DNA from: Novimethylophilus sp036504375
GTDB taxonomy: Bacteria; Pseudomonadota; Gammaproteobacteria; Burkholderiales; Methylophilaceae
Assembly (NCBI RefSeq): GCF_036504375.1
Contig: NZ_DASXVH010000050.1
Coordinates: 10,511 to 74,510 of the forward strand
Length of the DNA stretch: 64,000 nucleotides
Reading direction: 5' to 3'
The notes under the pieces were generated by a model that made no database searches, was not told where the DNA came from, and saw only the letters and a program-made list of their open reading frames with translations. Both the position numbers and the translations under genes were made by a program. Positions 39,327 to 46,963 of the stretch are shown piece by piece. The first letter of the stretch is position 1; each line of letters begins with the position of its first letter.

Positions 39327-41405
39327 ATGCGGAATGCGGCAGCCATCCTGCTGAAGTGTGCGGTTATTGGCCTGGTGGTTACAGGCCAGCGGACGGCATT
39401 TGGCGCCGAACCTGGTTCGCTCAAGCTGCGATTGTCGAGTGAGCTGGCTACTCCCGAGAATCGGCCCATCGCGCAAACGGAAGCCGGGATTGCCGCTGAA
39501 AAGCAACTTGAGCAACAGTTTGGCTCTTCCGGGCTATTGTTGCGATTGTCCAGATCCACCGCTCCGCCCCCCCCCCCCGGCAATGACGGTTCTGGCGATA
39601 TGAATACGCCGGCGGTAGCCCCCAGGCGACCGGCCGATGAAAAACCGGATACGATTACGCAACTCGCCCAGTCTGCCAAGAACACCGCAACTGGTCCCGG
39701 GATTTTCGGTTTGGGCCTGGCCCCTATCCGCTGGGGCGGTTATACGACCGATGTTTTTCGCATGATGAAAAGCTCGGACCGCCCCCTCGATATGAATCAT
39801 TCGCAGCGCCTCGATCTGCGGGCGACGAGTTATTTATGGCAGCCGTGGTTCGCTACCGTCAGTGGCGGCATCGGACTGTCCAGAGGCGTGCAGGATTCCG
39901 GCGATCGCAATGGCGAAAGCAAGAGCAGTTCGCTGACGGGATTCGGCGATTTTTCATTATTTCCCCAGAGCAGATTTCCTTTTTCGGCGGCTTTCTCGGT
40001 TTCCGACAGCAGCACCAGCACGCCGTTGACTTCCGACGATATGCAGAGCAAGCGCTTCTCGCTGCGCCAGGCCTACCGCCCTCCCACTGGCGACAGCAAT
40101 TACAGCGTGGCCTACCAGAACAGCACGATGACGAGCAAGCTGAACGGTGACGATGTCGTCGAAACCTGGCAGGGTTCGTACTCGACTTCGCTTGGGCAGC
40201 AGCATATTGGCCTGGATGTGGACCGTACCGAAACCAGCCGTTCGCAAAACAAGGAAGGGCTGGTGCTGAATTCGGTCAATGCGCGGCACAGCTATAGTCC
40301 GGCGGCCAACCTGTCCGTCGACAGCAATGCTCGCATCTCGGATTCCGTATTGCGCATACGCAGTTCCAACGAGATCAACACAACCAGTTCGCGGTATTCC
40401 CAGGCGAGCTCGTTCGCTACGTGGAGGCCCAAGGAGGAGTTGGCGCTCAACGTCACCGCGGGCTTGAATTATTTCGATGCGTCGTCCGCGATTAACGATG
40501 TTTCCAATCAGACGCAGAGTTTAAGCGGCAATCTCTCGGCAACCTATAACCCCACGCGCAACCTCTCGCTGGGGGCGAGCGGCACCATCGTGGCGGTGAA
40601 TGCCGATAGCGGCTCTACCAGCATCACCAGCACCCAGAGCGGCAATGCCAGCTATAACGGCGACCCTCTCACACTTGGGAATTTTTCCTACAACTGGAAC
40701 GTTTCCGGCAGTGCGACCAACCAGACATCGGACTCGGGATCCAGCCAGACATTCTCCACCGGGGGATCGCACGGCCTTAGCCGCGATTACCGATTGAGCG
40801 CGCTTTCCTCGCTGCATCTCGGCGTCAATCAAGCGCTGACGGTCAATTGGGTCGACCAGAATGGGCAGAGCAGCAATCTGAGCAGTAGTGGCTCTCTTGC
40901 CTGGCAGATATCCCCCAGCGATTCGATGTCGGGCACGGTCAGCCTTTCCGCGACGGATACGCGAACCATGGGCGCCCTGGCTTCCGATAACCAGTTCATC
41001 AGCCTGCAAAGCAATGGCAGGATACAGCTATCCACGTATGCGACGGCCTCGGCCAATTTCAATATCCAATGGAACCGCCAGGGCACGAGCGGACTGGACG
41101 CCGGCGGTGAAGCAAAAACCACGATCTATACCTCGGGCAGCGCCAACTACCAGCATTCACGGGCTTTCGGCATCAATAACCTGCGCTACTCGGGGCTTGC
41201 CAACATCAATATGCAGCAGTCCAACGCGCGCCTGCTGGGAGATGCGAACGCGGATGCCAACCCGGTCGGGTATTCCCTTGAGCAACACCTTGACTATCGC
41301 ATCGGCCGTATCGACATAGGTCTGACCGGAACGATCTCCGTTCAGGATGGCAAGGAAAATGCTTTGCTGTTTCTACAAGTGGGACGGACGTTCGGCAACT
41401 ATTAG
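39327..41405 (+). CDS. Large outer-membrane beta-barrel protein, candidate conduit porin
   Basis: 692 aa. A signal peptide (MRNAAAILLKCAVIGLVV, cleaved near AFG-AEP) is followed by a ~90-residue low-complexity N-terminal region with a five-proline run. From about residue 150 the chain is an alternating Ser/Thr/Asn-rich pattern of amphipathic strands (YLWQPWFATVSGGIGLS, NFSYNWNVSGSATNQT, ANFNIQWNRQGTSG). It ends in aromatic FGNY, as expected for BAM-inserted barrels. There is no heme motif. Length and pattern suggest more than 20 strands. With periplasmic c7 cytochromes right after it, the likely role is the barrel of a porin-cytochrome conduit. The family name is not recognised. Confidence 0.85.
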   Translation: MRNAAAILLKCAVIGLVVTGQRTAFGAEPGSLKLRLSSELATPENRPIAQTEAGIAAEKQLEQQFGSSGLLLRLSRSTAPPPPPGNDGSGDMNTPAVAPRRPADEKPDTITQLAQSAKNTATGPGIFGLGLAPIRWGGYTTDVFRMMKSSDRPLDMNHSQRLDLRATSYLWQPWFATVSGGIGLSRGVQDSGDRNGESKSSSLTGFGDFSLFPQSRFPFSAAFSVSDSSTSTPLTSDDMQSKRFSLRQAYRPPTGDSNYSVAYQNSTMTSKLNGDDVVETWQGSYSTSLGQQHIGLDVDRTETSRSQNKEGLVLNSVNARHSYSPAANLSVDSNARISDSVLRIRSSNEINTTSSRYSQASSFATWRPKEELALNVTAGLNYFDASSAINDVSNQTQSLSGNLSATYNPTRNLSLGASGTIVAVNADSGSTSITSTQSGNASYNGDPLTLGNFSYNWNVSGSATNQTSDSGSSQTFSTGGSHGLSRDYRLSALSSLHLGVNQALTVNWVDQNGQSSNLSSSGSLAWQISPSDSMSGTVSLSATDTRTMGALASDNQFISLQSNGRIQLSTYATASANFNIQWNRQGTSGLDAGGEAKTTIYTSGSANYQHSRAFGINNLRYSGLANINMQQSNARLLGDANADANPVGYSLEQHLDYRIGRIDIGLTGTISVQDGKENALLFLQVGRTFGNY
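39567..39578 (+). repeat. 12-C homopolymer inside the barrel gene
   Basis: Twelve consecutive C encode four of the five prolines near residue 80 of the barrel protein, just before its predicted folded part. Slippage by one base would truncate the protein early. Poly-C tracts of this length are classic phase-variation sites in surface-protein genes of Neisseria and Campylobacter; switching here is inferred. Confidence 0.95.
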
Positions 41406-41566
41406 ACCCGGATGAGTAGTTGAATTAAAATAATCAGCTCTTTAAGTCTTAATTATTCCGCGCCAGTGATTTTACCCGGCAGATATTCAGGTAACCAGGT
41501 GTTCCTGATTTTGAAATAGGTGTCGGGTGGCAACCAGATTTCAACTAACGCAACAAGGATCGGTAA

Positions 41567-41992
41567 ATGAGGAAACGAAAAGGATGGACAGCGTTCATGG
41601 CGCTGATGGCGGCTCTGATAACCGGGATGCTGCTGTTCGTCGATATCCCGACGGCCAATGCCGAATATGGGGATATCGTCATCAACAACTATGCCGATAA
41701 AGCCGGTATGCGCCCGGCTATTTTCCCGCACTGGTTCCATCGGATTCGTTTCCGCTGCAAGGTCTGCCATGCCGACCTGGGCTTCAAGTTCAAGGCCGGC
41801 GGCAATGAAATCAACATGGTCAAGATCATCGATGGCCAGTTCTGCGGGGCCTGCCATAACGGCGAAATTGCCTGGTCGATCGAAAACTGCAATCTGTGCC
41901 ATTCCGGCAAACCGGGAACGCCCACGCAGGTCCATGAAAGCACTATTCAGAAACTCGTAACACCCGCCTCGGGCGCGGCTGTGCAGAAGTAG
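41567..41992 (+). CDS. Triheme c7-type cytochrome (copy A1)
   Basis: 141 aa with a signal peptide (MALMAALITGMLLFVDIP, cleaved near ANA-EYG). Three CXXCH sites (CKVCH, CGACH, CNLCH) and a conserved FPHWFHRIRFRCKVCH segment fit the cytochrome c7/c3-related fold, with distal His in HWFH. It is a close paralogue of the protein at 44.5 kb (shared EYGD start, GMRP, PHWFHR, IIDG-FCG-CHN). It would carry electrons across the periplasm to or from the barrel conduit. An AAGGATCGG site precedes the ATG. Confidence 0.92.
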   Translation: MRKRKGWTAFMALMAALITGMLLFVDIPTANAEYGDIVINNYADKAGMRPAIFPHWFHRIRFRCKVCHADLGFKFKAGGNEINMVKIIDGQFCGACHNGEIAWSIENCNLCHSGKPGTPTQVHESTIQKLVTPASGAAVQK

Positions 41993-41998
41993 AGGTGG

Positions 41999-42991
41999 AT
42001 GATGAAATTTAACAATACACTCCTGGTAATTCTCGTTGCTACCGCGTTGATGCCTGCCGTTACGCAGGCCGCCAGCAATCCGGTCTATGATAAGACCTGC
42101 TCGATGTGCCATGCGAACGGCATCGCCGGCGCCCCGCGATTCGGCAATGCCGAAGACTGGTCGCCGCGTATCGCGCGCGGCGTCTCCAGCCTCTATAGCA
42201 GCGCGCTGCAGGGTACCGCCAAAGGCATGCCTCCGAAAGGCGGCCAGCCGGCCTACTCGGATGCCGAGATCAAAGGCGCGGTCGATTTCATGGTAGCCAA
42301 GGCGAAAGAGGCGGCCAAGGCGGCTGCACCGGCCAAAGCGGCCGCCAAGCCCGCGGCGAAAGAAGCTGCAGCGAAAGAAGCGGAAAAACCCGCTGCAGCA
42401 GCGGCAGTCCCGGCTCCGGCAGCTGCGCCCGCGCCCATCGCGGCGGCGGTCGCGGCACAGCCCGCCACTGGCGCCGCCATCCCCTTCAACCGGCTGCTGC
42501 GCCCCAGGAGCAAGGCCAACCTGCCGCCGGCCGAGGACGGCATCCACGACCCGACCAACGATGGCACGCATGCCTTGCTGCCGCCGCAACAAGGCCTTGC
42601 AGGATTGCCTGCAAGTACCTGGGGCAATCGGGTAAACTGGGTGCAGGCGATCGCCAACAAGAGCATTAATCCGCGCTATGATCGCAACGATCCGGCGGCC
42701 GAGCCTATCGTGATGGACCTCAACATCGTGCGCGAGGTCAAGGGCTCGATGCCTGATGTGGTTTATCCGCACAAGCAGCATACCCAGTGGCTGGATTGCT
42801 CCAACTGCCACCCGGCGATATTCATTCCGCAGAAAGGCGCCAATCAGATCAGCATGGCGGCGATCCTGCTGGGCCAGAAATGCGGCGTTTGCCACGGCAA
42901 GGTTGCGTTCCCGGTATCCGAATGCCGCCTGTGCCACTCGAAGAAGAAGGACATTCCGCTGAGCACGGCAAGCAGCGGGGACAAGCCCTGA
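41999..42991 (+). CDS. Cytochrome c5 - c7 fusion, four hemes (copy B1)
   Basis: 330 aa (ATGATG start; the second ATG at 42002 is equally likely). After a signal peptide (cleaved near TQA-ASN) comes a monoheme c5-like domain (CSMCH, Met in GMPPKGG). A ~65-residue Ala/Lys/Pro linker (about 100-165) leads to a triheme c7-like domain (CSNCH, CGVCH, CRLCH) with VVYPHKQHTQWLDCSNCH. The linker resembles histone H1-like flexible tethers and could let the c5 head swing between partners. The c7 half is paralogous to the protein at 43.96 kb. The fusion of a c5 to a c7 domain is unusual. Confidence 0.9.
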   Translation: MMKFNNTLLVILVATALMPAVTQAASNPVYDKTCSMCHANGIAGAPRFGNAEDWSPRIARGVSSLYSSALQGTAKGMPPKGGQPAYSDAEIKGAVDFMVAKAKEAAKAAAPAKAAAKPAAKEAAAKEAEKPAAAAAVPAPAAAPAPIAAAVAAQPATGAAIPFNRLLRPRSKANLPPAEDGIHDPTNDGTHALLPPQQGLAGLPASTWGNRVNWVQAIANKSINPRYDRNDPAAEPIVMDLNIVREVKGSMPDVVYPHKQHTQWLDCSNCHPAIFIPQKGANQISMAAILLGQKCGVCHGKVAFPVSECRLCHSKKKDIPLSTASSGDKP

Positions 42992-43024
42992 ACAAGGGAA
43001 TAGTATGTTAGTCGGAGAACAGGC

Positions 43025-43939
43025 ATGAAGATGTCGCAGCTTTTAGGAATGGTGCTGGCGGGATTGTCGGCCCTGGCGTATGGCGTGGAGCAGGCCGGTA
43101 CAGCGCCTGTCGCAACCAGCGCATCTTTACGCCTGGCCGCCGGCGAAGTTGACCGGCAGCAACTGGAAAAGCGCCTGAACTCGGTCTCCACCCTGATCGA
43201 GGAATCGTCTGCGGCAAAGCAGATCGAAGCCAGCGGTGACGCACGGGCGCTGGAAAAACGCGCCAAGGCGCGCGAGTTTTACCGCAGCGCCCAGGATGCG
43301 TTCAACAAGGGCGAACTGGCCAGCGCTTCGCAATTATTATCCCAGGCGTCGATGACGATGTTCGAGGCGGTGCGCGTGGCCGCCCCCGAGCAGGTAACCG
43401 CAGCCAAGGTCAAGGCTGACTTCAACACCCGGCTGGAAACGGTGAAAGCCTTGCTGGCCGCGCATAACCGCATCGCCAGCGAAAAAACCTCGGTGCCCGG
43501 CACTGCGGAAACGACACGCAATATCGAGAAGGCGCTGGCGGAGGCCAACCAGTTGGCAGCCGAAGGCAAGTACGACGAGGGCCGCAAGGTGCTCGACCGC
43601 GCCTACCTGATAACCAAGACCGCCATTGCCTCGCTGCGCGGCGGCGATACCCTGGTGCGCTCGCTGCATTTCGCCACCAAGGAAGAGGAATACCGCTACG
43701 AGATCGACCGCAACGATACCCACCAGATGCTGATCCAGGTACTGCTGAGCGAAAAGCGCGCGGCGGCGGATCTGGATGCGATGGTCAAGAACTACTTGGA
43801 GAAAGCCCGCGCGTTGAGGGCCCAGGCGGAAGAGGCTGCGGGGCGCAAGGATTTCGAGGCCGCCATCAAATTGCTGGAAGATTCGACCAGCGAAGTCGTC
43901 CGGGCCATCCGCAATGCGGGCATTTATATCCCAGGCTAA
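43025..43939 (+). CDS. Cysteine-free helical periplasmic protein of unknown function
   Basis: 304 aa with a signal peptide (MKMSQLLGMVLAGLSALA). The mature chain is almost entirely predicted helix with coiled-coil character (VDRQQLEKRLNSVSTLIEE, NIEKALAEANQLAAEGKYD, LEKARALRAQAEEAAGRKD) and TPR-like turns. It has no cysteine and so no heme. It lies exactly between the two duplicated cytochrome pairs and may organise them. I know no family for it. Its last codons overlap an earlier possible start of the next gene. Confidence 0.85.
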   Translation: MKMSQLLGMVLAGLSALAYGVEQAGTAPVATSASLRLAAGEVDRQQLEKRLNSVSTLIEESSAAKQIEASGDARALEKRAKAREFYRSAQDAFNKGELASASQLLSQASMTMFEAVRVAAPEQVTAAKVKADFNTRLETVKALLAAHNRIASEKTSVPGTAETTRNIEKALAEANQLAAEGKYDEGRKVLDRAYLITKTAIASLRGGDTLVRSLHFATKEEEYRYEIDRNDTHQMLIQVLLSEKRAAADLDAMVKNYLEKARALRAQAEEAAGRKDFEAAIKLLEDSTSEVVRAIRNAGIYIPG

Positions 43940-43958
43940 TGAGGATGGCCGCCTGCGT

Positions 43959-44504
43959 TTGAGGATATTACTCTCGCTGTTGCTGCTATCGGCCAGCCTG
44001 TATGCTGGTGCCGGCGAGTGGCTGCCGCTGGATAACGACGGCGTGCACGACCCTTCCAGCCCGGCCGTCAAGCGTTTGATGGAGCCGCGCGACGGCCTCT
44101 CCGGGCTGGCGCCAGACGATGTCGGCAACCAGGTGCGCTGGCCCCAAGCGCTGGACCAGGGGCAGATCAACCCGCGCACCAACTTGCTGCCCGAGACCAA
44201 GGTGGAAGTGCTGGACAAGGATATCCTGCTGGATCTTTACGGTAGCATGCCCATCGTGCGCTTTCCACACCGGATACATACACTGTGGCTGAACTGCAAC
44301 AACTGCCACGAGCATCTGTTCAAATCCAAGACCGGCGCCACCGATATCAGTATGCTCAACATCCTGGACGGCGAACAATGCGGTCTGTGCCACGGCGCGG
44401 TGGCGTTTCCGCTGAGCAAGTGCGACCGCTGCCACAGCGTTTCGCGTAATATTCCCAAGGTCAAAAGCGGCGGGGCCGGCGAAATCAAGGAAACCGGCAA
44501 ATGA
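43959..44504 (+). CDS. Triheme c7-type cytochrome (copy B2)
   Basis: I place the start at the TTG 43959 because it gives a clean signal peptide (RILLSLLLLSASLYAGAG) and has GAGG upstream. An ATG at 43914 would add an acidic stretch and has no ribosome site. About 181 aa. Three CXXCH sites are CNNCH, CGLCH and CDRCH, in the arrangement FPHRIHTLWLNCNNCH, paralogous to the C-terminal half of the B1 fusion (both share DG-HDP, GL-GL, W-QA, INPR, GSMP, PH--HT-WL-C-NCH). It lacks the c5 head and linker. Its stop overlaps the start of the next gene by 4 bp. Confidence 0.88.
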   Translation: MRILLSLLLLSASLYAGAGEWLPLDNDGVHDPSSPAVKRLMEPRDGLSGLAPDDVGNQVRWPQALDQGQINPRTNLLPETKVEVLDKDILLDLYGSMPIVRFPHRIHTLWLNCNNCHEHLFKSKTGATDISMLNILDGEQCGLCHGAVAFPLSKCDRCHSVSRNIPKVKSGGAGEIKETGK

Positions 44505-44899
44505 ATGCCGCCGCAGGCAGGAAGAACAGTTGGCAATTCAAGCTGGCACTGCTGCTGGCACTGCTGCTGGCACTGCCGATGGCGCAGGCGGAATACGGCG
44601 ATGTCGTACTCAACCGCTATGCGGAAAAGGAAGGCATGCGGCCGGTGGTGTTTCCGCACTGGTTTCATCGCACGCGATTTCGCTGTAAGGTATGCCATCA
44701 GGAGCTGGGCTTCAAGATGCGCGCCGGTAGCAACGACGTGAAGATGAGCGATATCATCGATGGCAAGTTTTGCGGCATGTGCCACAACAACGAAATTGCC
44801 TGGGGACCGGACAACTGCGATTTGTGTCATTCGGGAAAACAGGGGCTCTCCAGCGGGATATATGGCGGCGATAGAACCAATGGGCCGGGGCGGTGGTGA
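44501..44899 (+). CDS. Triheme c7-type cytochrome (copy A2)
   Basis: 132 aa. The signal peptide contains a threefold 12-bp repeat (LALLLALLLALPM). The mature part repeats the A1 plan: EYGDVVLN, GMRPVVFPHWFHRTRFRCKVCH, IIDGKFCGMCHNNEIAW, CDLCHSGK; three CXXCH sites in all. It follows B2 directly, so the second pair has the order B2-A2, opposite to A1-B1. Its 3' end overlaps the likely start of the next lipoprotein gene. Confidence 0.93.
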   Translation: MNAAAGRKNSWQFKLALLLALLLALPMAQAEYGDVVLNRYAEKEGMRPVVFPHWFHRTRFRCKVCHQELGFKMRAGSNDVKMSDIIDGKFCGMCHNNEIAWGPDNCDLCHSGKQGLSSGIYGGDRTNGPGRW

Positions 44900-45875
44900 A
44901 ACGCGGCTTGCCCTAAAAATATTTTTTATCCTTGCGGCGTTCGCCGCCCTGATGGAAGGGTGTGCCGCAGACCCTGCGTCGTTAAAAAACGGCGCAAGGC
45001 AGCAACATGCGCCCGACGACATATTGACGCCATGGCGCATCATCAAGGGCGGTCGGCTCGCTGCGCGCCAGGACCCCAACGGATTTCCCCTTCCCGATTC
45101 CCTCAAAGGGTTCACACCGCTGATTTATCCGGCCGCATTGGCGGCGCATGCTCCCGACCTCTATATCGCCGATGCCGGTGCCGGCAGGATTTATCGCTAC
45201 TATGCCGACCTCCAGGCGCTGAACGTCGTTCCCGGAGTCGCAGCCACCACGCGCACCCGGCTGCAGATGGCGGCCGATTGGTCGTTATTGGTGCTGGACC
45301 CCGCGCGCTCGTCGATTGTGCGCCTGAGCCGGGGCGGGCAAGCTTTGCAAACCATTGTTTCTCCGTTGACCAGCGCGCATCTCACCGAATTCGTCGTCGG
45401 CGAATACCTGGATAAAATATACGTTACCGACCAGCTCAACCAGCAACTGATGCTGCTGCACCCGCTGGGTCCTGCCGGCACGCCGCTGATTACCGCCGGG
45501 GAAGGAGAGTTCAAGGCGCTGGGTGCGCTGGCAACAGCTGGAAGCATGGTGTACGCTGTGGATGCCGGCTGCAGCTGTATTGCGGCAATCGATGAGGGGG
45601 GCCGGATCCTGGCGCATATCGGCCAGGGCGAGTTGATCCAGCCGAGTGCGCTGGTCGCCGATCAATTCGGACGGCTCTATGTCGCCGATGGCTTTGATCG
45701 TACGCTCAAGGTGTTCCGGCAGCGCAAGCTGATTGCCAGATATGCCCCGAACAAACTGCAGGTGATCGAGATTACCGCCTTGGCTATCGACCAGGGAGCT
45801 CTCTATATCGCGGACGGGCCGGGTGCGCAGGTGGTGATATTCCGTATCCGTCCCCCGGGAAACGAGCCGCAATGA
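44880..45875 (+). CDS. Propeller-type (NHL-like) lipoprotein
   Basis: 331 aa from the ATG at 44880, chosen because it starts a lipoprotein signal (LALKIFFILAAFAALMEGC; lipobox MEGC is not perfect). The mature part contains diverged NHL/propeller repeats (HAPDLYIADAGAGRIYRY, LTEFVVGEYLDKIYVTD, FGRLYVADGFDRTLKVF, GALYIADGPGAQVVIF). No heme motifs occur. It overlaps the end of A2 and is overlapped by the next NHL gene, so translation is coupled along this stretch. Confidence 0.82.
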   Translation: MGRGGGETRLALKIFFILAAFAALMEGCAADPASLKNGARQQHAPDDILTPWRIIKGGRLAARQDPNGFPLPDSLKGFTPLIYPAALAAHAPDLYIADAGAGRIYRYYADLQALNVVPGVAATTRTRLQMAADWSLLVLDPARSSIVRLSRGGQALQTIVSPLTSAHLTEFVVGEYLDKIYVTDQLNQQLMLLHPLGPAGTPLITAGEGEFKALGALATAGSMVYAVDAGCSCIAAIDEGGRILAHIGQGELIQPSALVADQFGRLYVADGFDRTLKVFRQRKLIARYAPNKLQVIEITALAIDQGALYIADGPGAQVVIFRIRPPGNEPQ

Positions 45876-46963
45876 TCAGGCGCAGGCGATTGGCAGCATG
45901 GTTGGGGATATGGTTCGCTATATCCTTGCTGGACGGTTGCGCCACGGAGCCCGGCGTGTTCCGCTTCGATCCGCCGGAAATATCGGGCGCGCCCAGGGAA
46001 TTGGTGTGGCCGGCCAAGGAGCAGGCCGAGGTGCCCAGATATCTGTATCTGGGCGAACTCAATGGCGAAGCAAATTTTCATAAGCCGGACGACCGCGCCA
46101 AAGGATTCATCCGCTGGATTACCGACCTGATTCAGGGGGAGCCGGTGCCGGTGATATTGCAGCGGCCCCAGTCCGGCGTAGTGGACGAAAGCGGCCGGAT
46201 ATTCGTCACCGACACCAGCCGTCAGGCGGTGTATGTGTTCGACCAGCAGCAGGGGCGGTTGGATATCTGGGAAAATGCGATCGGCATGACGCATTTCTCT
46301 GCGCCGACCGGCGTCGCGTTAGGCCCAAACGGAGACGTTTTCGTCGCGGATTCCAATCTCGGTTTTATCGTGCGCCTGAACCGGCATGGCCAAAACATTG
46401 GCATCATCGGCAAGGGCCTGCTGAAACGGCCTATCGGCATTGCGTACGATACGTTGCAAAGCCAGCTGTATGTGGCCGATACCTATGGCCATGACATCAA
46501 GGTGTTCGATCTTGCCGGCCATCTGCTGCACACGCTGGGTCAGCGCGGGGATAACCCGGGGGAATTCAATTTCCCGACTTACATCACTCTATATCAAGGC
46601 GACCTGTATGTGGTCGATACCATGAATGCGCAGGTGCAGGTGCTGGATGCGGCATCGGGAGAACAGAAGCGGGCGATAGGCACGCGCGGCCTGAACGTCG
46701 GCAATCTGGTGCGCCCCAAGGGCGTGGCGGTCGACAACGAAGGCAATGCCTATATCATCGAGTCTTATTACGACCATTTGCTGGTGTACAACAAGCGCGG
46801 GGAATTCCTGCTGCCGATAGGAGGCACCGGCCAGGAGCCCGGCAAATTCTATTTGCCGGCCGGGGTGTGGGTGGATGCTAAAAACAGGGTGTACGTGGCG
46901 GATGTATTCAATGGCCGGGTTTCGGTGTTCCAGTTTCTTGGCGGGGGGCCGGAGAGTGAATAA
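45872..46963 (+). CDS. NHL-repeat beta-propeller lipoprotein
   Basis: 363 aa with a lipoprotein signal (AWLGIWFAISLLDGC). Six NHL-type repeats are visible (SGVVDESGRIFVTDTSRQA, APTGVALGPNGDVFVAD, RPIGIAYDTLQSQLYVAD, FPTYITLYQGDLYVVDT, RPKGVAVDNEGNAYIIE, LPAGVWVDAKNRVYVAD). It overlaps the previous gene by 4 bp and the 11-heme cytochrome gene by 8 bp. It is similar in plan to the lipoprotein at 35.3 kb. Confidence 0.92.
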   Translation: MIRRRRLAAWLGIWFAISLLDGCATEPGVFRFDPPEISGAPRELVWPAKEQAEVPRYLYLGELNGEANFHKPDDRAKGFIRWITDLIQGEPVPVILQRPQSGVVDESGRIFVTDTSRQAVYVFDQQQGRLDIWENAIGMTHFSAPTGVALGPNGDVFVADSNLGFIVRLNRHGQNIGIIGKGLLKRPIGIAYDTLQSQLYVADTYGHDIKVFDLAGHLLHTLGQRGDNPGEFNFPTYITLYQGDLYVVDTMNAQVQVLDAASGEQKRAIGTRGLNVGNLVRPKGVAVDNEGNAYIIESYYDHLLVYNKRGEFLLPIGGTGQEPGKFYLPAGVWVDAKNRVYVADVFNGRVSVFQFLGGGPESE

